Positions 8,714-17,609 are shown, counted from the first letter of the stretch. The stretch: 64,000 nucleotides of DNA from Fervidicoccaceae archaeon (GCA_038878695.1 JAVZVD010000002.1:62001-126000), one strand, 5' to 3'. Notes: a model not told the origin generated them from the sequence alone. Made by a program: numbers and translations.

Positions 8714-9655
8714 TCAGATCTTCTCCTCGAGCGGGACCTCGAGCTTCAAAGTCGTTACGAGCTCCTTGTATCTGTTCCTCACCGTGACTTCGGTCACGCC
8801 GGCGACGTTGGCTATCTCCTTCTGAGTCCTCCTCTCGTTCTCGAGCAGGGTAGCCAGGTATATGGCGGCGGCCGCGAGGCCCGCCGGGTCCTTGCCGGCC
8901 GTTATGGCGTGCTCCCTAGCGGCCTCGATTATCTCGGCCGCCCTCTTCAGGACCCTACCGCTGAGGCCGAGGAGGCTGCCCATCCTGGGGAGGTAGTCCA
9001 GAGGATTGGCGAGAGGTACTCTTATCTGTAGCTCGCGCACCAGAAGCCTGTAGCATCTGGCGACCTCTTTTCTGTTAGACTTCGTGTGGAGGACTATTTC
9101 GTCTAAGGAGCGCGGAGCCCTCTTCAATCTGCAGGCCAAATATATCGCCGCGGCGACGACGCTCTCTATGCTCCTCCCCCTCACGAGGCCCCTCTCGACG
9201 GCTTTCCTGTAGATTATGGCTGCCTCCTCCTGAACCGACCTAGAGAGCCTGAGCTGATTGGAGAGTCTCTCGAGCTCGTTCATCGCCTGAGCCAGGTTCC
9301 TATCGATGCCGCTCTGTATTCTGCTCCTGATCTGCCACTTCCTATACCTGAGGAACTCGAGCCTCGTCTTTGGCTCGAGCCTCCTGCCGGTGGCGTCCCT
9401 GTCCCTCCAATCTATCATCGTACTGAGTCCTCTGTCGTGTATCGTGGGCGAGAGGGGGCCGCCCACTCTGCTCCTCTTCTCTTTCTCCTCAGGCGTGAAC
9501 GCCCTCCACTCAGGGCCCTGCTGGACCAGCCTAGACTCTATGATCTCTCCGGTGGCGGCGCAGATGTATTCTCCTCTCTCTGGGTCGAAGACCACGGCGT
9601 CGGGCGGGCACTCCGCTGACTCGCTCTTCTCGGGCCGCTCTTCGGCTCTACTCAC
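8714..9655 (-). CDS. tfb: transcription initiation factor TFB
   Basis: 313 residues: N-terminal ribbon, B-reader segment ([11 protein letters not shown]...KRSRVGGPL) and two cyclin folds (about residues 115-210 and 215-310) with the C-terminal [22 protein letters not shown] helix-turn-helix that contacts BRE. It bridges TBP and RNA polymerase. The zinc ribbon retains only two of four cysteines (CPP and ICAATG where CxxC pairs are usual), as I recall for Sulfolobus TFB1. GTG start; TATA element at 9705-9714. It is the last gene before the aIF1 gene on the same strand. Confidence 0.95.
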   Translation of the reverse strand: MSRAEERPEKSESAECPPDAVVFDPERGEYICAATGEIIESRLVQQGPEWRAFTPEEKEKRSRVGGPLSPTIHDRGLSTMIDWRDRDATGRRLEPKTRLEFLRYRKWQIRSRIQSGIDRNLAQAMNELERLSNQLRLSRSVQEEAAIIYRKAVERGLVRGRSIESVVAAAIYLACRLKRAPRSLDEIVLHTKSNRKEVARCYRLLVRELQIRVPLANPLDYLPRMGSLLGLSGRVLKRAAEIIEAAREHAITAGKDPAGLAAAAIYLATLLENERRTQKEIANVAGVTEVTVRNRYKELVTTLKLEVPLEEKI

Positions 9656-9704
9656 GGCTCACCAACCTCTAAGTAGAGCGGGATCGCAACCGCGATGCGA
9701 GATA

Positions 9705-9714
9705 GATTTAAAAG
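9705..9714 (-). promoter_or_regulatory. TATA element of tfb
   Basis: Minus-strand CTTTTAAATC lies about 50 bp upstream of the GTG start in a GC-rich spacer. Confidence 0.5.
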
Positions 9715-9769
9715 CGGCGTCGTGGCTCCTCGAATAAGCTTTTCGCGTCTTGACTTAAATTCATAATGT

Positions 9770-9800
9770 AAGTTTTTTATTTATAAAAATTCTATGATTT
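9770..9800 (-). terminator. AT-rich end of the aIF1 transcript
   Basis: Directly after the aIF1 stop codon comes a 30-bp A/T-dominated stretch with several runs of T on the coding strand, consistent with archaeal termination. Confidence 0.45.
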
Positions 9801-10139
9801 TCAGATAACAATGATGTTCTCCGGGGGGAAGCCCATCTCCTCCAGGATCTCGCGGACGGCCTGCCTGTGATCTCCCTGAAGCTCTATCCTCCCATCTTTA
9901 GCCGTTCCGCCGGTCGCTAGCCTAGACTTTAACTGAGAGGCGAGCTTCTTGAGGCTCAGCTCCCTCTCATCGAGGCCCTCGACGATGGTAACTTCTTTGC
10001 CAAACTTCCTCTTCTCGAGCCGAATCTTGATGATCTGCTGCTCTCGAGCTAGCTGCTCGCACAACTCCGGGGGAAGACCCGCGCATATCGCGCCGAGCTC
10101 GTCTCCGCTGCCCATTACCCTCTTTTGACCTCTCTCCAC
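9801..10139 (-). CDS. translation initiation factor aIF1 (SUI1)
   Basis: 112 residues of the SUI1 fold. Conserved pieces are [40 protein letters not shown] and IELQGDHRQ. aIF1 binds the small ribosomal subunit near the P site and controls start-codon fidelity. The first eight residues are non-conserved; the second methionine (MGSGDELG) could be the real start, giving 104 residues. Its promoter seems to lie in the 3' end of the upstream phosphatase gene (AAATAAATA near 10170). Confidence 0.93.
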   Translation of the reverse strand: MERGQKRVMGSGDELGAICAGLPPELCEQLAREQQIIKIRLEKRKFGKEVTIVEGLDERELSLKKLASQLKSRLATGGTAKDGRIELQGDHRQAVREILEEMGFPPENIIVI

Positions 10140-10175
10140 GCCCGCTTGCTCAGTTTCTGTTATCGACTCGGATAT

Positions 10176-10874
10176 TTATTTGGCACGGTCCTCGCACTCG
10201 AGCGCTCCCCTCTCGTAACTGGACACTATATCGAGGATCTCCTCGGGCGAGCGAGCTCTCGCGCACACCTCCGCCTCGACCTGGTCGTCCCCGTAGAGTA
10301 TGGGGAGGCCGGCCACGGCGAACGCCTCTCTGTCCCACACGCTGTCTCCAACGAAAGCTAGCTCAGAGCGGTTAGCCCTCATCCTCTCGGCAACCTCCAA
10401 CAGGACCCTCCCCTTGCCGCCCGCCTCGACCCTCGGAATACCCCCCGGTACCAGGCGACCGCGCGAGTCGAAGACGAGCAGGCTGGAGTGCCACTCGTCG
10501 GCTTTGACTCTCTTGGCTATCTTCTCGACGAGGACGCTGACGCCGCAGCTCACTATGACGATCTTCCTCCCCTCAGATCTCAGCCTCTCGATAACGTCGA
10601 GGAAGCGTGGATCCACGTCGACCCTCTCGAAGACCTTCTCTAGGTCTCTCCTGCTCGCGGTCCCCCCGCTCGCTTTGAGCCAGAGCAGCGTGGATAAATA
10701 GAGCCAGTCGTAGTAATCTATCTCGCCTCTCCGAAACATGAGAGCGAGCTCCTCTGCCTCTCTCAGCACTCCGAACCGAGCGTGGACTAGGTCCCAGCTG
10801 TTCTTGTGAGGCACCAAGACTCCGTCCATGTCGAAGGCGACGATCTTCACTTTTCTCGGCGTCGTTGAGCTCAA
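10176..10874 (-). CDS. HAD-superfamily phosphatase, phosphoserine-phosphatase-like
   Basis: 232 residues with all HAD motifs: nucleophile DMDGVL near residue 15, motif II VSCGVS, a conserved lysine in the PRVEAGGKGRV segment, and motif IV GDSVWDREAF. The cap insertion after motif I is of the SerB-like helical type. A role in serine synthesis is possible but the substrate is not shown by sequence. TTG start; a TATA-like ggctataagc sits about 25-30 bp upstream, so the mRNA may be leaderless. Divergent from lysY. Confidence 0.8.
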   Translation of the reverse strand: MSSTTPRKVKIVAFDMDGVLVPHKNSWDLVHARFGVLREAEELALMFRRGEIDYYDWLYLSTLLWLKASGGTASRRDLEKVFERVDVDPRFLDVIERLRSEGRKIVIVSCGVSVLVEKIAKRVKADEWHSSLLVFDSRGRLVPGGIPRVEAGGKGRVLLEVAERMRANRSELAFVGDSVWDREAFAVAGLPILYGDDQVEAEVCARARSPEEILDIVSSYERGALECEDRAK

Positions 10875-10895
10875 CGCGCGGCTCTGCTCCCTTCA

Positions 10896-10903
10896 GCTTA
10901 TAG
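10896..10903 (-). promoter_or_regulatory. TATA element of the HAD phosphatase gene
   Basis: Minus-strand CTATAAGC centred about 26 bp before the TTG start codon fits a leaderless archaeal promoter. Confidence 0.45.
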
Positions 10904-10913
10904 CCCTCCGCCG

Positions 10914-11016
10914 CGCTAATAAGCGCTGAATCCGCAATGACGAGCTTGCCCCACGTCGGGGCCGGGCGACCTAGCGGATGAGTGCGCGGCGGCTGTCTGA
11001 GCGGCGGTGATGCTCC
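10914..11016 (+). promoter_or_regulatory. promoter and leader of the lysYZ-lysM operon
   Basis: GCTAATAAGC (10915-10924) is a likely TATA box, which would start transcription near 10945 and leave a leader of about 70 nt, long for this genome. The leader region contains a GCCCC-ACGTC-GGGGC hairpin (about 10949-10963) and a 14-codon ATG open frame beginning at 10938. GGTGAT just before the TTG of lysY is a good Shine-Dalgarno site. Confidence 0.4.
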
Positions 11017-12069
11017 TTGCGCGCGGCGGCCGTATTGGGAGCCTCCGGGTACGCGGGCGGGGAGCTCCTGAGGCTCCTCGCTCTCCACCCCGAGATCGAG
11101 GTGAAGAAGGTCTACTCGAGGACCTACAGCGATAAGCCGGTCTATTATGCTCACCCCCACCTGAAGGGCTTCTACGCCAATCTCAGGTTCGAGAACCCGA
11201 GCGGGGGGTCACTCCCAGATGTCGACGTGGTCTTCAACGCCTTGCCGCACGGCGAGGGCATACACATCACGGCCAAGTTCGCCGAGGTCGGCACAATAGT
11301 CGTCGACCTCAGCGCGGATTACAGGCTCAAGGACCCCGAGAAATATAAGGTCTGGTACGGCTTCGAGCACCCGTACCCCGACCTGCTTTCCAAGTTCGTC
11401 TACGGGCTACCCGAGCTGAATCGAGAGGAACTCCGAGGGGCTAAGCTCATAGCATCGCCCGGCTGCAACTCCACGGCGGCTCTGCTGGCCGCGGCCCCCC
11501 TCATCAAAGAGGGGATCGCGGACCTAAGCACTCTGATTATAGATGTCAAGGTGGGGAGCAGCGAGGCGGGCAGGAGGCCCTACGAGGGGAGCCACCACCC
11601 GGAGAGGGAGGGCGCCATAAGACCGTACGAGGCCTGGGGGCATAGACACCTCGAGGAGTTCCTCCAAGAGGCGTCGAAGCTCGCCGGAGGGAAGAGGATG
11701 AGAGCGTCGCTGATTCCGCACGCCGTCTCCAGCGTGCGGGGGGCGCTCGCGAGCGTCCACTCCTGGCTCGCGGTAGACGTAGACGAGAAGGAGCTGTGGA
11801 AAGCCTACGCCAGATTCTACCGGGGATCCCCGTTCATCAGAATAACCTATGCCACCCCTCATAAGCTACCCGACGCTAAGAACGTCGTGGGCAGCAACTT
11901 CGCCGACGTGGGCTTCGCCTTGGAGAGTTACACCTCGAGGGTCTCGGGATTCGCCGCCATAGACAACTTAGTCAAGGGGGCCTCGGGTCAGGCCATTCAG
12001 GCTCTCAACGTGGCTCTGGGCCTCGACGAGACCGCGGGGCTCGTGCTGCCCCCGGTGAGGCCTGCTTAG
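11017..12069 (+). CDS. lysY: LysW-aminoadipate/LysW-glutamyl phosphate reductase (ArgC family)
   Basis: 350 residues. N-terminal NAD(P)-binding GASGYAGGELLR, catalytic cysteine in IASPGCNSTAAL near residue 147, and the conserved HPHLKGF and SHHPERE segments. It reduces the carrier-bound acyl phosphate to the semialdehyde, in lysine synthesis by the aminoadipate route and probably also in arginine synthesis. TTG start with GGTGAT Shine-Dalgarno. lysZ follows after 11 bp, and lysM overlaps lysZ, so this is an operon. Confidence 0.93.
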   Translation: MRAAAVLGASGYAGGELLRLLALHPEIEVKKVYSRTYSDKPVYYAHPHLKGFYANLRFENPSGGSLPDVDVVFNALPHGEGIHITAKFAEVGTIVVDLSADYRLKDPEKYKVWYGFEHPYPDLLSKFVYGLPELNREELRGAKLIASPGCNSTAALLAAAPLIKEGIADLSTLIIDVKVGSSEAGRRPYEGSHHPEREGAIRPYEAWGHRHLEEFLQEASKLAGGKRMRASLIPHAVSSVRGALASVHSWLAVDVDEKELWKAYARFYRGSPFIRITYATPHKLPDAKNVVGSNFADVGFALESYTSRVSGFAAIDNLVKGASGQAIQALNVALGLDETAGLVLPPVRPA

Positions 12070-12080
12070 GTGAGCTCAGC

Positions 12081-12893
12081 GTGACGATAGTAGTTAAAGT
12101 CGGCGGGAGGGTCCTGAAGAGCAACTTCGAGAGACTCTTAGACTCTCTGGCCGCAGCGTGGAAATCTGGGACCAGGCTTGTCTTCGTTCACGGCGGGGGA
12201 GACCAGGTCACCGAGTTCTGCCAGAAGCTGGGCATTCAACCCAGATTCCTGGTCAGTCCCAGCGGCATTAGGAGTAGGTACACAAGCTGGGAAGAGCTCG
12301 AAGTCTACCTCATGGTCATGGCCGGCCTCGTCAACAAGAGGCTAGTGGCCGGCTTGCTGGCACGCGGGGTCAAGAGCGTGGGGCTGAGCGGGCTCGACGG
12401 AGCGCTCGTGATTGCCGAGAGGAAGAAAAAGCTGATAGCGGTCGACGAGAGGGGCAGGAAGATGTTGGTTGAGGGAGGCTACACGGGCAAGATAACGAGC
12501 GCGGACGCCTCGCTCATCGAGCGCCTCCTGGAGCTCGGCCACGTCCCCGTGATCGCGCCAATAGCCTACGGAGACGGCGTCCCCCTCAACGTGGACGGAG
12601 ACCAGATGGCGGCCAGGCTCGCCGAGGCTCTCAGGACCGAGGCTCTCGTGTTGCTCACAGATGTGCCGGGAGTATTCGTGAACGGCTCCCTCGTCGAGAG
12701 GCTCTCGCCCTCCGAGGCCTCGCTGCTCGCCGAACGAGTGGGGCCTGGCATGAATAGGAAGCTCGCTCTGGCGGCCGAAGCCGTCTCGCGCGGCGTGGGC
12801 CGAGCCGTCATAGCCAGCGGCCTCACGGAGGACCCCATCGGGGAGGCCTTGAGAGGAGGTGGCACGGTGATTGTCGGAACGGAGCGACTCTAG
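12081..12893 (+). CDS. lysZ: LysW-aminoadipate/glutamate kinase (ArgB family)
   Basis: 270 residues of the amino-acid kinase fold: VVKVGGRVLK at the N-terminus, FVHGGGDQV, SGLDGALV and the C-terminal VLLTDVPGVF. The enzyme phosphorylates the gamma/delta carboxylate of glutamate or aminoadipate attached to LysW. Second gene of the lysYZ-lysM operon, with GTG start. The last 23 bp overlap the regulator gene, implying coupled translation. Confidence 0.93.
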   Translation: MTIVVKVGGRVLKSNFERLLDSLAAAWKSGTRLVFVHGGGDQVTEFCQKLGIQPRFLVSPSGIRSRYTSWEELEVYLMVMAGLVNKRLVAGLLARGVKSVGLSGLDGALVIAERKKKLIAVDERGRKMLVEGGYTGKITSADASLIERLLELGHVPVIAPIAYGDGVPLNVDGDQMAARLAEALRTEALVLLTDVPGVFVNGSLVERLSPSEASLLAERVGPGMNRKLALAAEAVSRGVGRAVIASGLTEDPIGEALRGGGTVIVGTERL

Positions 12894-13314
12894 CCCCCTG
12901 AGGCTCGACGAGAAGGACCTGGAGCTGTTGGAACTCCTCAAGAGGAACTCGAGGATCTCTTACAGAGAGCTCGCCGAGAGGCTCGGCGTCAGCAAGACCG
13001 CCGTGAAGAAGAGGGTCGATAAGCTCGTCGGCTCGGGCATCATCAAGAGATTCACCATAGAGTACGAGATCGCTCAAAAGGTCAAGGCGGTAGTGCTACT
13101 CAAGGTCCTCCCAGGCTACGACGTCCCCGCCGTCGCTAAGAAGATCGCCGAGCTGGACATGGCAGATCAAGTCTACGAGGTGGCCGGAGAGTACGACGTG
13201 GTGGTCGTGGCATCGACGCCGAACATTCAGACAATAAATAAGCTCGTGGACTCCCTCAGAAGGACCGAGGGAGTGGCCTCGACTAATACTCTCATCGTTT
13301 TGAGAGCTTGGTGA
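12871..13314 (+). CDS. lysM: LysM-like Lrp/AsnC family regulator
   Basis: 147 residues: an N-terminal helix-turn-helix (ISYRELAERLGVSKTAVKKRV, about residues 28-48) and a C-terminal RAM ligand-binding domain with VYEVAGEYDVVVV. Lrp-type proteins act as dimers or octamers whose DNA binding responds to amino acids; LysM of Sulfolobus controls the lys operon in response to lysine. Its position as last gene of lysYZ, overlapping lysZ, supports that role here. TTG start after a GGTGA sequence. Convergent with the MFS gene. Confidence 0.88.
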   Translation: MSERSDSSPLRLDEKDLELLELLKRNSRISYRELAERLGVSKTAVKKRVDKLVGSGIIKRFTIEYEIAQKVKAVVLLKVLPGYDVPAVAKKIAELDMADQVYEVAGEYDVVVVASTPNIQTINKLVDSLRRTEGVASTNTLIVLRAW

Positions 13315-13340
13315 GGCCCGGCTCTCTCGCGCCGCGACTC

Positions 13341-14498
13341 TCACCGCTCATCGCTCCTCGCGAGCCAGAGGAGAGAGGCCAGAGAGAGGGCCTCGACTAA
13401 CGCGACATAGAGGAGCAGCGAGGATTCGCGACTCAGGAGGGAAGAGAAGACGAAGCCCCCGGCTGACCACGAAGCCCCCGTCATTAGGCCGAAGGTGCCA
13501 TAGGCCATCGATCTGTCGCGCGGCTCCACGAGATCCGCGACGGCCGCTCTCATGTTGGTTTCGTAGAGACCCATCACTACCCCCCAGAGGGCTCCGACGA
13601 CGTAGAGAGAAGCCGAGATCTCCGAGCGAAACATGAAGAGGGGGATCAGAGTGACGAGCAAGGGAGCAGGGGTGAGGCTCTTCAGGCCGAGCTTATCGTA
13701 CATAATGCCAGCCGGCAGAGCTACTAGCGCGTCGACCGCCATGGCCACGGAGTACGCGAGGGCTATATCAGACGCAGAGGCAAGTTTCTCCGAGGCTATG
13801 TACATCGACGCGATGGACCAGTGAATATAGCCAGCCAGAAGCAGAGAGGACGACGCCGTGTAGAGCCAGAACCTCCTCGGGAGGCCTCTGAGGCCAGCGG
13901 ACGGCGCGGACCCGCGATCCACAGACTTTATCTTGGGATACATCAGTGCGGCCGCGGCGACGAGTCCCACTGACGCCGCGGCCGGCAGCGAGAGGGACAA
14001 AAACGCCAGGGAGTAGCCGCCCGCGTTCAAAGCCCGAGAGACCGCCAGGGGACCGGCGAAGGCTCCCACCTGATCTAATACCTCGTGGATCCCAAAGCCC
14101 TTGCCCCGCCCAATGCTCGAGGAGACCTCGGCCAGTATCGTCTCTCGAGCCGGGGTTCTGAGCCCCTTGCCCACTCTCTCGGCCAGGTACAACGCCACGG
14201 CGATTTCCCACTGACCGGCGAAAGCCAAGAGAGGCACGACGACGAGGTTGACGGCGTAGCCCGCTATCACGATTGCCCAGAGCACAGTCGATGACATGAA
14301 TGCCGCGGCTACGTAGCCTCCCAAAAATCTCATCGCGTAGCTCAGGAGCTCTCCGCTCCCGACGATAGCTGCCATCAATGGGGCGGCGCCGAGGCTCTCG
14401 AGAAACGGCCCGCTGACGGACCTAGCCCCCTCGTAGGCCACGTCGGCCGTTAGCGAGACCAGGCCCAGGAGCAGGAGCACAGCCAGCTCTCTCCTCAT
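13341..14498 (-). CDS. MFS transporter
   Basis: 385 residues with about 11-12 membrane helices in two halves. The loop between helices 2 and 3 is replaced by GGYVAAAF, and AERVGKGLRTPARE resembles the signature of small MFS permeases found beside metal or drug resistance genes. The substrate cannot be told. GTG or ATG start near 14498. A T-rich TATA-like element (TTTTTAG on the minus strand, about 14540-14546) lies upstream. Divergent from the TldD paralogue. Confidence 0.85.
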   Translation of the reverse strand: MRRELAVLLLLGLVSLTADVAYEGARSVSGPFLESLGAAPLMAAIVGSGELLSYAMRFLGGYVAAAFMSSTVLWAIVIAGYAVNLVVVPLLAFAGQWEIAVALYLAERVGKGLRTPARETILAEVSSSIGRGKGFGIHEVLDQVGAFAGPLAVSRALNAGGYSLAFLSLSLPAAASVGLVAAAALMYPKIKSVDRGSAPSAGLRGLPRRFWLYTASSSLLLAGYIHWSIASMYIASEKLASASDIALAYSVAMAVDALVALPAGIMYDKLGLKSLTPAPLLVTLIPLFMFRSEISASLYVVGALWGVVMGLYETNMRAAVADLVEPRDRSMAYGTFGLMTGASWSAGGFVFSSLLSRESSLLLYVALVEALSLASLLWLARSDER

Positions 14499-14660
14499 CG
14501 AGAGCGGCGACCTCCGCGTTCGCGCGAAACGCTTCCCCGACTAAAAACCTGCGTGAGCCTGCCGGTCGAGCAGCGAGCTTCCCGGAGCTTCGAGTCCCGC
14601 GGCTAGCTTTTTTGGGTCAATTCGAGCCTACGAACTCTCGGGGCTTGGGGATCGCCGCGC

Positions 14661-15917
14661 ATGTACAGAGACCGCGTGGAGTACTCGGAGAGCGTTCTCG
14701 AGATCGCGTGGAGAAGGGGAGACGTCGAGGTCAACGAGTCTAGATCGTCGGCTAGAGCCGTGAGGCTTGCCACAAATAGAGGCTGGGTCATCTGCTCGAC
14801 GACGAGACCCGTGGCCTGGGACGTCCTAGAAGAAGAGGCCCTCCGTCTAGCGGGGAGCGAGAGAGCGGAGAGCTCGGCCGAGTTGGCCGAAGCCTCCCTC
14901 TACGTGGGCAGAGTGATGCTCGGCGAGAGCTCCGCCGATCCCCTGGGCGAGGGCATGAGAGCGGTCGACCTCGCCAGAGCTCTCTTGGAGGAGAAGGGCC
15001 TCACCGGCGAGGTTGTGCTAGTGTTCTCGGAGACCGAGAGGAGGTTGGAGCACCCGTCGGGCTCTGCCTCGGAGAGAAAGACCTTGAGCGAGCTCTACGT
15101 GTACGCCGACGCCAGGCTCGAGGGGTCTAGGGCCGTGGGCTCAGCTCACGCGGCGGTGCTGGGGCCTCCCTCGAAGATCTCCCCCAAGAGCGTGGAGTCT
15201 CTCGTCGAGAAGGCGGCGAGGAGGGCTCTCTGGGGCCTGAGAGCCAAGAAGCTGAGCCCCCTCGAGCGAGGCCCCAAGACCGTGCTATTGATGGGGGAAG
15301 CGAGTGCGGCCTTCTTCCACGAGCTCTCTCACCTCCTCGAGGCGGACGTCCCCGAGCATATCGCGCTCGGCACGCTCGTCTCGAGCAAGAGTCTGACCGT
15401 GTACGATGACCCCTTCGACCCCGAGAGCCCAGCCTCCGTGTTCTTCGACGACGAGGCCGTGTCGGCGAGGAAGAGGACGTTGGTAGAGGATGGAGTAGCG
15501 GTTGGCCTCCTCCACACGAGAGAGACGGCCTCTCTCCACGGCGACGCGCCGGGCTCAGCTCGAGGCCTCTTCCATAGGCCTAAAGCCATGCAATCGACGA
15601 TAGTAGTCAGCTCCGGGGACAACTGGAGGGAGAGCGAGATAGTCGAGGAGACCAGGAGCGGGCTGCTGATCGATGGAGTCGTGGAGGCCGAGCTCCGCGG
15701 AGGCACGGTAAGGCTCGTCCCGGAGGAGGCGTGGATCGTGGCGAAGGGGGAGGTGAGAGAGCCGATCAAGCTGGAGGAGCTCAAGCTCCCCCTGCTCCAC
15801 TCTCTCACGAGGATAGACGCGGTGGGGAGGGCCGCTTATCTGAGGGCCTCCTACGAGAAGAAGCATTTAGTGGCCGAGAGGGCTCCGTGGGTGAGGACCG
15901 TAGCCTACGTGGCCTGA
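14661..15917 (+). CDS. diverged TldD-family protein with HExxH motif
   Basis: 418 residues, homologous to TldD over the C-terminal half: FFHELSHLLEAD (about residues 221-232) aligns with the TldD motif HESCGHPLEAD but is one residue shorter, giving HExxH. The following VYDDPFDPESPASVFFDDE matches the TldD DDP...DDE segment. The N-terminal domain is short and divergent. It is probably a metalloprotease or a regulatory paralogue; no TldE-like partner is adjacent, so it may pair with itself or with the distant TldE. ATG start about 45 bp after a T-rich promoter element. The end converges on hom with a 13-bp overlap. Confidence 0.85.
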   Translation: MYRDRVEYSESVLEIAWRRGDVEVNESRSSARAVRLATNRGWVICSTTRPVAWDVLEEEALRLAGSERAESSAELAEASLYVGRVMLGESSADPLGEGMRAVDLARALLEEKGLTGEVVLVFSETERRLEHPSGSASERKTLSELYVYADARLEGSRAVGSAHAAVLGPPSKISPKSVESLVEKAARRALWGLRAKKLSPLERGPKTVLLMGEASAAFFHELSHLLEADVPEHIALGTLVSSKSLTVYDDPFDPESPASVFFDDEAVSARKRTLVEDGVAVGLLHTRETASLHGDAPGSARGLFHRPKAMQSTIVVSSGDNWRESEIVEETRSGLLIDGVVEAELRGGTVRLVPEEAWIVAKGEVREPIKLEELKLPLLHSLTRIDAVGRAAYLRASYEKKHLVAERAPWVRTVAYVA

Positions 15918-16912
15918 CCCTGCTCCAGTGCCCTCAGGTAGTCTAGAACGTCGGTCATCATCACCTTCGCCGTCCTCCAAGCGGGACCGGCGGGGCCCTC
16001 TAGGTAAATTATCTCGCCCTCCACCTCGATCGCCACCGCGTTCCTGGCGCCAGAGAGACGAGACATAGGGTCAGCGGCAGGCAGCTCTAAGGGGGTCACC
16101 TCGGCTCTCTCCCCCTCGACGTCGATGGAGGCCACGTATTTGACCCTCGCCCCCCGCCTGAGCGCGGCTCTCACCTCATCTTCGTCGACCGAGCTCAGAG
16201 GAGTCCTCCGCACTTCTCTCATCGTCATGCGCAGACCCAGCTCGCATCCTACTATGGCGATCTTCGCAGCCGGGTCGAGGCCCTCCAGGTCGATGGCCGG
16301 GTCTGGCTCGGTCAGGCCCTCCTGAGCCGCCCTGCTTACTGCGTCACCGTAGCTGAGGCCGCTCTCTATGAGTGTGAGCACGTAGTTGGTCGTCGCATTG
16401 AGCACGCCCAGCACGCGAGATACCTCCCTCCCTCTGAGCCCTCTCACGGCGTCGAGCACGGGCGTCCCGGCGGCGACCGTAGCTCTGTAGCCTACAAAGA
16501 GCCCCCTCCTCTCCGCTTCCCTTAGGAGACCCCAATAGTCTAGGGCGAGGCCCGTCTTGTCAGCCGTGACGACGCTTACTCCGAGCTCCACGAGGCCGCG
16601 ATAGATGGAGAGGTTCGGCTCACCCGTCTCGTAGGAGGGGGGCAGAGCCACGAGAGCCAAGTCGACGTTGGCCTCTTCCACCGCGTCCAGCGCGCTCACC
16701 CCCGGGGCGAAGGACGGGTGAGCGTCGAGCCTCAGCCCTCGCTCTGAGAGCTCGAGCAATGACCTCAGGTCTCCCTCGCTCTGGACCATTACAGCCCCCC
16801 TCGACGAGGAGACCGCGGCCACCTCGACGCGGCCTCGGAAGCGCCGCTCTAGCTCGAGCAGAGCTCTCCGCCCCACTCCTCCGAAGCCGATGAGCGCGAC
16901 TCTACTGACCAA
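15905..16912 (-). CDS. hom: homoserine dehydrogenase
   Basis: 335 residues without an aspartokinase or ACT domain. N-terminal Rossmann motif GFGGVGRRAL, central VVTADKTGLALDYW, and GYRATVAAGTPVLDAV with the conserved catalytic region; NATTNYVLT and GLTEPDPAIDLEGLD are typical of the family. The enzyme reduces aspartate semialdehyde to homoserine for threonine and methionine. Monocistronic on the minus strand. thrC is encoded about 38 kb further along. Confidence 0.93.
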   Translation of the reverse strand: MVSRVALIGFGGVGRRALLELERRFRGRVEVAAVSSSRGAVMVQSEGDLRSLLELSERGLRLDAHPSFAPGVSALDAVEEANVDLALVALPPSYETGEPNLSIYRGLVELGVSVVTADKTGLALDYWGLLREAERRGLFVGYRATVAAGTPVLDAVRGLRGREVSRVLGVLNATTNYVLTLIESGLSYGDAVSRAAQEGLTEPDPAIDLEGLDPAAKIAIVGCELGLRMTMREVRRTPLSSVDEDEVRAALRRGARVKYVASIDVEGERAEVTPLELPAADPMSRLSGARNAVAIEVEGEIIYLEGPAGPAWRTAKVMMTDVLDYLRALEQGQAT

Positions 16913-17009
16913 GGCGCAGAGTTACCTCGGTTGAGGCTCTCGGCTGAGAGCATTATATTGGCGGCGAGCTCGAGCGTAGGAGCGCGCCTAGGCGGAGAGG
17001 CGTGGCTCC

Positions 17010-17609
17010 GTGGAGGACCAACGCAGCGCGAGCTCCGACGAGTTCTCCGAGATAAGGAGAGCGCTCGCGGAGCTCGCGGGGAGCTCGTGGCCTCTGATCT
17101 CGAGACACGCGCTCTCGAGACTCAGGAGAGCTCGCCTGCTCCACGCGAGAGCCGCCTGGAGAGTAGAGGTCATCGAGGGGGAGCTCAGGAGCTCTCTGCT
17201 CTCTCAGCGTCTCCTCGGGGCGAGGAGGAGAAGAGAGGAGGTCCTCAGATTCGTCAGGATCTCGAGCCGTAGATTGAAATGCACGTGTGAAGACGCGATT
17301 TTCACGGCGTCCATAGCTGAGAGAAGGCTCCCTCGAGCGGCCGAGGCGGCGGGCCTCTCGATAGAGATCCCGAGCGGAGCGCTAGCTGGTTACTGCCTCT
17401 GCAAACACGTGATCTCGGAGTTGGCCAGAGCGCTGAGGCGCGGCCTGGTGAAGCTCGAGGGCGAGACGCTCGAGACGCTCGCCGTGGCTCTCCTAGCACT
17501 CTCGCTCAGATGCGTCGGCGGGGAGGAGGTCGCGAGCGGCATGAGGGGTCTTCTGTCGAGAGGGCTGAGAACGCTGGTCTCGAGAGGGGAGGTCAGGCTC
17601 CTCAATTGA
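17010..17609 (+). CDS. SWIM zinc-finger protein
   Basis: 199 residues. The central part has the SWIM pattern CxC...CxH: KCTCED near residue 91 and YCLCKHVISELA near residue 129, followed by helices. Rest is Arg/Leu-rich and helical with no recognised domain. SWIM domains bind nucleic acid or protein; crenarchaeal SWIM proteins have been linked to RadA paralogues in recombination, but no RadA-like gene is near. GTG start, with a TATA element (ATTATATTG, about 16951-16959) upstream. Convergent with the thioredoxin gene, overlap 8 bp. Confidence 0.75.
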   Translation: MEDQRSASSDEFSEIRRALAELAGSSWPLISRHALSRLRRARLLHARAAWRVEVIEGELRSSLLSQRLLGARRRREEVLRFVRISSRRLKCTCEDAIFTASIAERRLPRAAEAAGLSIEIPSGALAGYCLCKHVISELARALRRGLVKLEGETLETLAVALLALSLRCVGGEEVASGMRGLLSRGLRTLVSRGEVRLLN

